Of a DNA stretch of 64,000 bases, positions 1 through 7,141 are shown in pieces. The stretch lies in NCBI GenBank assembly GCA_958296075.1, contig CATQHW010000003.1:496001-560000 (forward strand), written 5' to 3'. The notes under the pieces are model-generated. The model had not been told where the DNA came from and did not search any database. It was given only the letters and a program-made list of their open reading frames with translations. The number at the start of each line of letters is the position of its first letter. The stretch's first letter is position 1. Origin of the DNA: an uncultured Spirochaetia bacterium (lineage in GTDB: Bacteria > Spirochaetota > Spirochaetia > SZUA-6 > Bin103). A program made the translations under genes and the position numbers.

Positions 1-1
1 G

Positions 2-316
2 CTCGGCAAGGAGTTGACGCTGCTGGCCTGGGCGGTGGAGGACGCCGACCCGGCCCGCATTCCAGCCGCCGTCCGCAACTGGTTGGGCTTGGCGCCGGAA
101 GAGCGCTGGTGGCTGTATACGATGACCAACGCGGCGACCGGTCATGCCCTCCACGGCCGCAACAAGGGCTGGCGCAAGGCGGTGCGCTACGCCCTCACCG
201 AGAACCCGGTGACCGACAGCCGCGAGCGGCCGGCGGAGCTGTTCCGCTTGGTCGCCGACCACGACGGCGGCGCCAACGGCCGCGGCAGTCGCAAGGCGAC
301 CGCCGCGGCGCCGTGA
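2..316 (+). CDS. DUF3780 anti-phage-associated protein, C-terminal part
   Basis: The reading frame is already open at the left edge, so only the last 104 or so residues are present. The core around WWLYTMTNAATG and KGWRKAVRYAL resembles, from memory, the DUF3780 family. That family is named for its repeated presence beside DUF499 and DUF1156 genes in defence islands. Its biochemical role is unknown. The TGA stop overlaps the GTG start of the DUF1156 gene, which supports one operon. The low-complexity Gly/Ala/Lys tail looks disordered. The family call rests on recognition of one conserved patch plus the neighbours; a DUF499 ATPase gene would be expected just upstream, outside the window. Confidence 0.7.
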   Translation, partial: LGKELTLLAWAVEDADPARIPAAVRNWLGLAPEERWWLYTMTNAATGHALHGRNKGWRKAVRYALTENPVTDSRERPAELFRLVADHDGGANGRGSRKATAAAP

Positions 317-3300
317 GCGCCGGGGTGAGCCAGGCGGCCGCGCAACGCGAGCTCCGCTTCGGCGAACGGGCGCCCGTCGCCGAGTGGCCCAGCTTCATCG
401 AGGTCCAGTTTCCGGTCTCCCTGCTGTCGAAGGAGAGCTACAAGGAGCGCAAGGCCAACTACAGCCAGACCCTGACCGGCTTGGGCAAGTGGTGGGGCCG
501 CAAGCCGTTGATCCTGGTGCGCGCGGTGATTCTGGGCCTGCTGCTGCCGGCATCCGGCGATCCCCGGCGAGATCGGGAGGTCTTTCTGGCGCTCCTCACC
601 ATGGACGCCGAAGGACTGCGGCGGCGGAAGAGCCGGAACATCCCGTTGCCGGAGGTGTGCCGGCGGCTCGATGACGATGAACGCCGCGCCTGGTTCGACG
701 TTGGGGAGGGTCCCCGGCTCCGGCTCAAGAAGGGCACGACCGCCGGGCAGCGGCAACGATTGCAGTTTCTGGTATTCGACCGGCTGAGCTACGACGAGAA
801 GCTCGCGTACTGCGATCGTCCCGAGCAGACCGACGGCCCTTCCCCGGCCGCGTGGGAGGCGATCAACGCCCACCTCGGCACCGCCGCGGCCAGCCTTCCC
901 GATCTGGTGCGCGAGTTGGGGCGGCGGCGGTTCGGCCAGGTTCCCCGCGTGGGCGACGCTTTCTGCGGTGGTGGCAGCGTGCCATTCGAGGCGGCCCGCA
1001 TCGGCTGCGACGCGTACGGCTCCGACCTCAACCCGGTGGCGGCGCTGCTCACCTGGGGCGCGCTCCACATCGCCGGCGGCGGCGAGCAGACGGCCGCGGC
1101 CGTGCGCGCCGCTCAAGAACGAGCTTACCGCGCGGTCGATCGGCAGATCACCGAGTGGCGCATCGAGCACAATGACGCCGGCTGGCACGCCGACGCCTTT
1201 CTCTACTGCACGGAGACCAAGTGTCCGGAGTGCGGCTGGATGGTGCCCCTGGCGCCGAGCTGGGTGATCGGGCAGAAGACCCGCACCGTGGCCGAGCTGG
1301 CGCCGCTCCCGGCGCAGCGGCGATTCGGCATTCGCATTCGCTCCGGCGTGAGCGCCGCCGCCATGGCCGCCGCCGGAGCCGGCACCGCGCGGCAGTCGCG
1401 GCTCGTCTGTCCCAATCCCGGCTGCGGGGCGTCCAGCCCCATGGCGGCGATCCGCGGCGATCGGCGCGGCGAGGGCGGTCGCGGTTACGGGCTGCGGCGC
1501 TGGGAAAGCGGTGACCTGACGCCGCGGCCCGGCGACGTATTCCAGGAGCGCCTCTACTGCGTGCGCTGGCGGCTGCCGCGCCTGGATGACCTGTTGCGGG
1601 CCGAGCAGAAGCACGAAGGATGTGGTGCGCCGCTTCCGGAGTGGGTGCCGCTCGAACGTGCGATCGGGGAGTTGAGCGCCTTTCTCGATGCCCGCGGCCG
1701 GCGCGAGCTCGCCGGCTTGCGCGCGCGCGACTGGCGGGCCGAGGATGCCGAGCTCGACGCCGCCCGCCGCGATCTGCTGAACGCCCGCCGGAACTCGGGT
1801 CCGCGCGGTCTTGAACCGTTGCGGAGCCGCGTCAGCGACCTCGAAGCGGCGCGGAAGCGGCGTGAGGCGATGGTAGCCGCGCTGGCCGCAGCGGTGCCGG
1901 CGGCGCTGTACCGCGACGCACGGGACGACGATCTGGAGCGGGAGGGCAGGGCGCTGGCCTTGCTGCGCGAGCGCTTCGCGGAGTGGCAGCGCCGGGGGTT
2001 CCTGCCGCGCCGGGCGATCGCGCCGGGAAGCGAGACCACCCGCCTGATTCGCGAGCGCGGGTGGACCCACTGGCACCACCTGTTCACGCCGCGGCAGTTG
2101 CTCACTAACGCCCTGCTCCTCAAGCAGATCGACACCGCCGCCACGGTGCACGAGCGCGTCGCCATGCTGCTCGGCGCCGCCCGCTGCGCCGACTGGAACA
2201 GCAAGCTGTCGAGATGGGACAGCGGAGTCGGCAAGGAGTTGGTCAATCAGGCCTTCTACAACCAAGCGCTGAACACGCTCGATTCATTCGGCGTCAAGGG
2301 ATTTTCAACGATCGGTAAGGCTTGGTTCGTTCGTGCTCCATCATGCAATATCGTCCGGAGCGGGACGATCGTTGCCGCGGACGCCCGCGAACAGGAGTTC
2401 AACGCAGACTTGTGGGTTACGGACCCACCATACGCAGACGCCATCAACTATCACGAACTCTCCGAAGTGTTTCTGGCATGGCATGGACGGCTCCTCACCA
2501 CCCTGTTCCCTCATTGGTACGCCGACAGCAAGCGGGCGCTGGCCGTACAGGGCGCTGATTCAGACTTCCGCCGCAGCATGGTCGAATGCTACCGAAGCCT
2601 TTCGGAACACATGCCGCAACAAGGGATGCAGGTGGTTATGTTCACGCATCAGGATCCAGCGGTCTGGGCCGATCTTGCGCTCATTCTCTGGGCTGCCGGC
2701 TTGCGGGTAACCGCCGCGTGGACCATCGCCACCGAGACGGAATCCGCCCTGAAGGAAGGCAACTACGTCCAGGGGACCGTGCTCATGGTGCTGCGCAAGC
2801 AGACGGCGGCCGACACCGCCTTCCTGGACGAAGTCGTCCCCGAAGTGGAAACCGAAGTCAAGCGGCAGCTCGCCTCGATGCACGATCTGGATGACCGCGA
2901 CGCGCCCAACTTCTCCGATGCCGACTACCAGCTCGCCGCCTATGCCGCCGCGCTTCGCGTGCTGACCAACTACCGCGCGATCGAAGACGTGGACGTATCG
3001 TACGAGCTGTCGCGCGAGCGCCGGCGCGGCGAGGCCAACCCGCTCGCCAGGATCATCGAAGACGCGGTGCGCACGGCCAGCAACTTCCTGGTTCCCATCG
3101 GCCTGCCGGCGCACGTGTGGCGCGGCTTGGCGCCGGAAGAGAAGCTCTACCTCAAGGGGCTGGAGGTGGAATCGCACGGCGACTTCCGCGCCGGCGTCTA
3201 TCAGGAGTTCGCCCGCGGCTTCGGCGTGACCGATTACCGCTCCCTGCTGCACACCGGCAAGGCCAACCGGACCCGGCTCAAGACCGCCTCCGAGCTGCAG

Positions 3301-3546
3301 CGCGCCGACCTGGCCGGCGCCGGCCTGCTGCGGCACGCCCTCTACGCCGTCTGGCAGGCCGCCGCAACCGGCGACGTGACCGACAGCCTCACGTGGCTGC
3401 ATACGGAGGTCACCGACTACTGGCCCCAGCGCGAGGCCCTGAGCGCCATCCTGCGCTGCCTCGCGGCGTTCGACATCGATCACTGGCGCGCGGATGCGGA
3501 TGCCGCCCGCCTGCTGGCCGGCGCCGTGGAAAACGATCATGTCTGA
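313..3546 (+). CDS. DUF1156 DNA methyltransferase, anti-phage associated
   Basis: A 1077-residue putative DNA methyltransferase. An open frame extends upstream to 109, but the GTG at 313 overlaps the previous stop as GTGA and is followed directly by family-like sequence, so I start there. The N-terminal FPVSLLSKESYKERK and TGLGKWWGRKP blocks are typical of DUF1156. A SAM-binding loop (DAFCGGGSVPFE) lies near residue 215, zinc-ribbon cysteines at about 304-307 and 366-371, and the catalytic DPPY at 704-707, which points to amino-group methylation, probably adenine. The stretch around 2230-2700, which carries DPPY, is visibly less GC-rich than the rest. It probably modifies host DNA or takes part in target recognition in the defence system; the target is unknown. 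Confidence 0.82.
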   Translation: MSAGVSQAAAQRELRFGERAPVAEWPSFIEVQFPVSLLSKESYKERKANYSQTLTGLGKWWGRKPLILVRAVILGLLLPASGDPRRDREVFLALLTMDAEGLRRRKSRNIPLPEVCRRLDDDERRAWFDVGEGPRLRLKKGTTAGQRQRLQFLVFDRLSYDEKLAYCDRPEQTDGPSPAAWEAINAHLGTAAASLPDLVRELGRRRFGQVPRVGDAFCGGGSVPFEAARIGCDAYGSDLNPVAALLTWGALHIAGGGEQTAAAVRAAQERAYRAVDRQITEWRIEHNDAGWHADAFLYCTETKCPECGWMVPLAPSWVIGQKTRTVAELAPLPAQRRFGIRIRSGVSAAAMAAAGAGTARQSRLVCPNPGCGASSPMAAIRGDRRGEGGRGYGLRRWESGDLTPRPGDVFQERLYCVRWRLPRLDDLLRAEQKHEGCGAPLPEWVPLERAIGELSAFLDARGRRELAGLRARDWRAEDAELDAARRDLLNARRNSGPRGLEPLRSRVSDLEAARKRREAMVAALAAAVPAALYRDARDDDLEREGRALALLRERFAEWQRRGFLPRRAIAPGSETTRLIRERGWTHWHHLFTPRQLLTNALLLKQIDTAATVHERVAMLLGAARCADWNSKLSRWDSGVGKELVNQAFYNQALNTLDSFGVKGFSTIGKAWFVRAPSCNIVRSGTIVAADAREQEFNADLWVTDPPYADAINYHELSEVFLAWHGRLLTTLFPHWYADSKRALAVQGADSDFRRSMVECYRSLSEHMPQQGMQVVMFTHQDPAVWADLALILWAAGLRVTAAWTIATETESALKEGNYVQGTVLMVLRKQTAADTAFLDEVVPEVETEVKRQLASMHDLDDRDAPNFSDADYQLAAYAAALRVLTNYRAIEDVDVSYELSRERRRGEANPLARIIEDAVRTASNFLVPIGLPAHVWRGLAPEEKLYLKGLEVESHGDFRAGVYQEFARGFGVTDYRSLLHTGKANRTRLKTASELQRADLAGAGLLRHALYAVWQAAATGDVTDSLTWLHTEVTDYWPQREALSAILRCLAAFDIDHWRADADAARLLAGAVENDHV

Positions 3547-6457
3547 GCTCGCCGCGCCCCTGCGCCGGGCGCTGGAACGGACCGGCTACCTGACCGGCGC
3601 CGAGCCGGCGGCCGCCAGTGTCCGGCTCGCCGGTGGCGGCGACTTGCTTCGACCCCCTTCGTTCGCACCCGATGCGTGGTGGCGGAGCAACCCGGAAGCG
3701 ACGGCGCAGCACGGCAGCGCCGACCTCAAGGTGTACTTCAAGTTCGTCGCCGAACCGGACGCCGTGCCGGTGGCGGAGTGGCAGCAGGAGGTCTGGAACC
3801 AGGGCTTCTGCCCGCTGCTGTGGCTGGTGTCGCCGCACCGGATCGACCTCTACAACGGTTTCGGCCGGCCGCAGCGATCCGAAGACGCCGCACAGAACCG
3901 CCTCGATACCTTTCGCCTCGTGGACGACGAGCTGGCGCGGCTCGACCGGTTGGCCGGACGCCTGGCCATGGAGACCGGCCAATTCTGGCGGCAACGGCCG
4001 GGGGTAGACCGCGCGTCGGCGGTCGACCGCCAGTTGCTCCGCGATCTTGCCGCGCTCAAGAGTGACCTGGAGGATTCCGGGCTCGCTGCCGCGCCAGCGC
4101 AGGCGCTCATCGGCCGCTCGATCTTCACGCAGTACCTGATCGATCGACAGATCGTGGACCGGGAGCGCCTGGAGCGGATCTGCGGGCACGGCGAGTTGCC
4201 GAGCGTGCTGCAGGATCGCTCCGCAACCGCGCGGTTGTTCGACTGGCTGCGCGAGATCTTCAACGGCGACATGTTCCCGAGCGGGGCGCCGGTTCCCTCC
4301 GCCGCGCATCGCGGCCGCGTGCGCGACTTCCTCACGGCGACCGATCCGGTGACCGGCCAACGCTCCCTGTTCCCCTACCGCTTCGACGTCATCCCCGTGG
4401 AGCTGATCAGCGCCATATACGAACAATTCGTCCACTCCACCGGCGCCACGGGGCGGCGGGCCGACGTCCACTACACGCCGCTCACCGCCGTTTCGCTGGT
4501 GCTGGACGAGGTGTTCGACCGCCTGACCGGCGCCGAACGGGTCCTCGATCTGACCTGCGGCTCCGGCGTCTTCCTGGTCGAGGCGCTGCGCCGGCTGGTC
4601 TATCGGCAGTCCGGCGGCGGTGTCCCGACCCGGGCGGCGATCCGCCGGACGCTGCATGAACAGGTCTACGGCGTGGACCTCAGCCCGGAGGCGGTGAGTA
4701 TCGCGGCGTTCAGCCTCTATCTGGCGGCACTGGAACTCGATCCCGACCCGCGCGCCGCCGACGTCAGATTCCAGCCACTGGTAGGCCGCACGCTGCGGGC
4801 CGGCGATGCGTTCCACGTCGACCTGGGATCGGCGAAGTTCGACCTCATAGTCGGCAATCCGCCGTGGAGCTACCAGGGACGGGCGGGGACCGGCGCCCGC
4901 CGCCTGCGCGCTGCGGGCACGCCTCAGTCGCCGCGCGGACGGAGCCTGGACTTCGTGCGGCGCGCCATGGAGTTCGCCCACGACCGGACCAGATTCGGCA
5001 TGATTCTGAGCGCCACCCCCTTCTTCAGTCGGAGCGCCAACGGTCTGGCGGCCGCGCAGAGCCTGGTCGAGTCCCTCGGCCCGGTGACGCTGGTCAACCT
5101 GTCGGATCTCTCGAAGTGGTTGTTTTCAAGAGCCGATATGCCGGCCATGGCCCTGCTGTCGCGTCATTACGACCAGAAACCGGACCGGATGACGCTGGTG
5201 CAGGCCCGCTGGTCGCCGGCGGGTGAGCGAAGCCATACCATCGAAATCGCGCCATCCGACGTCACGACGCTCCCGATAGCCAGTTGGAAGCGCAACCCGG
5301 GATTGTTCAAGGCGGCGTTCCTCGGGACCCGGCAGGATCTGTTGTTGCTCGACGATCTGTGGGATAAACATGATACTCTCGAAAACCGACTCGGAACGCT
5401 CGATACCGAGCTGAGAGCCGGATTGACGTTCGGTGATCGCAGCCGCGAAGCCGGGTTCCTGAAAGGATTTTCGTTTGCCCAACGGAAAGCGATCGGTCAC
5501 TTCTCGTTGCCGATAGAGCTGCCGATCTTCGACCATGATCACGCTCAGAGGCCACGCCACAGGAAGGCATATCGTGCTCCTGTCGTTCTCGTAAACGAGT
5601 TCATGTTGAAGGAAATACCTCGCCTCGTCGTTGCGGTAGCGGAGCAGGATACCGTTTATACCGATGCATACTTCGGCGTGTCGTTTTGCGGCTCCAGGCC
5701 TGACGCGGCGTACCTCGTGGCCGGAATCCTCGGGTCCGCGCTCGCGACTTGGTACTTCCTGATGACCGGATCGGCCTTCGGTTTATGGATGCGGCGGGTC
5801 AAGCGGGCTGACATCGGCGCCTTGCCAACGTCCGAGATCGGTCATTCTTTGGGGGCCGACGCCGGGATGCGCGTCGTACGGCTTGTGCGCACGTTCCATA
5901 ATCGCGCTCCGGGTGACGACGATTGGCGGTCGCTCGACGACGCGGTATTCGATCTGTATGGGCTCGACGAGGAGGATCGCATCGTCGTGCAGGACGGATT
6001 GGCGCAGGCACGCTGGCAATGGCTGGAGGGGAAGCGGAATGCGGTCAAGCCCGCCGATGAGGCCGACCTGCAGGCATATGCGCGCGCGTTCCTCCGGACG
6101 ATGGACGTTTGGTTGTCCGCCGGCGAACGCAGACACATGCGGGCCGAAATCTATCGGCTGCCGTCTGACGCACCGCTTCGAGTCATTCGCTTCATACTGG
6201 AAGAGGGGCCTGGTCCGTCCAAAGCAGTGAAGGTCATTACGCCGGCGGGGGACCTGAGCGAGGTACTGGCCCGGATCGGTGAGCGGACCAGAGTGCAGAT
6301 CACCAAGGAGCTGGTTGGACTCCGCGACCTGCGCGTCCACGCGGAGGACGAAGTCTCGATCATCAAACCGGCGGCGCGCCGCAACTGGTTGCGCGTTCAC
6401 GCGCTGGAAGATGCCGACGGTGTGGTGAGCGCCAGCGTGTACACAAGCCCGTCGTGA
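3539..6457 (+). CDS. N6-adenine DNA methyltransferase, Eco57I/PglX-like
   Basis: A 972-residue protein. I start at ATG 3539, which overlaps the upstream stop by 8 bases, not at the longer open frame from 3494. The SAM motif VLDLTCGSG is at residues 335-343 and the catalytic NPPW at 440-443, the pattern of gamma-class N6-adenine methyltransferases in type IIG and BREX-like systems. The first 330 residues and the last 400 would hold regulatory and target-recognition parts. No nuclease motif was obvious in this chain. The part from about 5300 to 6000 is noticeably richer in A and T than its flanks, which fits an exchanged specificity domain. It lies in the same tight operon as the DUF1156 gene, giving two different methyltransferases side by side. 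Confidence 0.85.
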   Translation: MSELAAPLRRALERTGYLTGAEPAAASVRLAGGGDLLRPPSFAPDAWWRSNPEATAQHGSADLKVYFKFVAEPDAVPVAEWQQEVWNQGFCPLLWLVSPHRIDLYNGFGRPQRSEDAAQNRLDTFRLVDDELARLDRLAGRLAMETGQFWRQRPGVDRASAVDRQLLRDLAALKSDLEDSGLAAAPAQALIGRSIFTQYLIDRQIVDRERLERICGHGELPSVLQDRSATARLFDWLREIFNGDMFPSGAPVPSAAHRGRVRDFLTATDPVTGQRSLFPYRFDVIPVELISAIYEQFVHSTGATGRRADVHYTPLTAVSLVLDEVFDRLTGAERVLDLTCGSGVFLVEALRRLVYRQSGGGVPTRAAIRRTLHEQVYGVDLSPEAVSIAAFSLYLAALELDPDPRAADVRFQPLVGRTLRAGDAFHVDLGSAKFDLIVGNPPWSYQGRAGTGARRLRAAGTPQSPRGRSLDFVRRAMEFAHDRTRFGMILSATPFFSRSANGLAAAQSLVESLGPVTLVNLSDLSKWLFSRADMPAMALLSRHYDQKPDRMTLVQARWSPAGERSHTIEIAPSDVTTLPIASWKRNPGLFKAAFLGTRQDLLLLDDLWDKHDTLENRLGTLDTELRAGLTFGDRSREAGFLKGFSFAQRKAIGHFSLPIELPIFDHDHAQRPRHRKAYRAPVVLVNEFMLKEIPRLVVAVAEQDTVYTDAYFGVSFCGSRPDAAYLVAGILGSALATWYFLMTGSAFGLWMRRVKRADIGALPTSEIGHSLGADAGMRVVRLVRTFHNRAPGDDDWRSLDDAVFDLYGLDEEDRIVVQDGLAQARWQWLEGKRNAVKPADEADLQAYARAFLRTMDVWLSAGERRHMRAEIYRLPSDAPLRVIRFILEEGPGPSKAVKVITPAGDLSEVLARIGERTRVQITKELVGLRDLRVHAEDEVSIIKPAARRNWLRVHALEDADGVVSASVYTSPS

Positions 6458-7128
6458 ACTTTGGTTCGCTGCCCGAGGATGTTGGCCCAAGGTTCGTCGA
6501 CATCGGGCATGAGCGTAGTATCGCGATACTGTCGATTCTGAATACCGGCTGGGGTCACGCGATGCAACTGGCCATGGTCGATGCGCGGGACGGTGAGGTC
6601 GAGATCACGGAGTGCCTCCGAATGGGGATGCGACGGGCGCTGCAAGACCGGATCGGTAGTTGGGCCAAGAGGATGACCATTCTCCCGGGCGCCGAGTCTC
6701 GCTCCGGCGCAGCCTTGAAGCCGGACGGACGAACCGATATTCCGATTCATTTCCAGGAGGTTCGCGAAGCTTACGACGACCATGACCCCCACGCGATAAT
6801 CGAGTGCAAGCGGGTTGCGGGGAATGATGCAGCGCTGTGCCGGCGCTACGTCGTCGACGGGATCGACGATCGCTTCGCCAGCGCCAAGTACGCGGGCCGG
6901 CACCGGGTGGCGTTCATGGCCGGGTACGTGCTGTCCGGCAGCGTCGACGCCGTGACGTGTCAGATCAACCGGTATCTGTCGAATCGCGGTCGCGTCGCCG
7001 AGCGCCTGGCCTCCTGCACGGTGCTGTCCGAAGCGTGGGCGCGCAGCAGCCGCCATCCCCGGCCGCAGTCTTCCGCACCGTCGATCGACCTGCACCACGC
7101 GTTCCTGACGGTTCCAGCGGCTTCCTGA
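6454..7128 (+). CDS. Putative PD-(D/E)XK nuclease of the defence operon
   Basis: A 224-residue protein starting at GTG 6454, which overlaps the previous stop as GTGA. I do not recognise a named family. Asp95 in TDIPI is followed 22 residues later by IIECKRV, with Glu117 and Lys119. This D-x(n)-E-x-K layout on two predicted strands is the signature of PD-(D/E)XK nucleases. A Tyr/Arg/Phe-rich helix-strand segment follows. Lying between a modification enzyme and a helicase makes a restriction or DNA-end-processing role likely, but that is inference. Its composition is less GC-rich than the helicase that follows, hinting at separate acquisition. It could instead be a nuclease-fold protein without activity. 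Confidence 0.6.
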   Translation: MNFGSLPEDVGPRFVDIGHERSIAILSILNTGWGHAMQLAMVDARDGEVEITECLRMGMRRALQDRIGSWAKRMTILPGAESRSGAALKPDGRTDIPIHFQEVREAYDDHDPHAIIECKRVAGNDAALCRRYVVDGIDDRFASAKYAGRHRVAFMAGYVLSGSVDAVTCQINRYLSNRGRVAERLASCTVLSEAWARSSRHPRPQSSAPSIDLHHAFLTVPAAS

Positions 7129-7141
7129 CCGGCGCGTCGCG

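Noticed and set aside
109-312. Upstream extension of the DUF1156 gene
   Set aside because: It overlaps the DUF3780 gene in another frame and is low in complexity; GTG 313 is the natural coupled start.
187-2265. 692-codon open frame on the minus strand opposite the DUF1156 gene
   Set aside because: It mirrors the codon bias of the true gene, is Arg/Ala/Gly-rich with no motif, and lies wholly opposite a well-supported gene.
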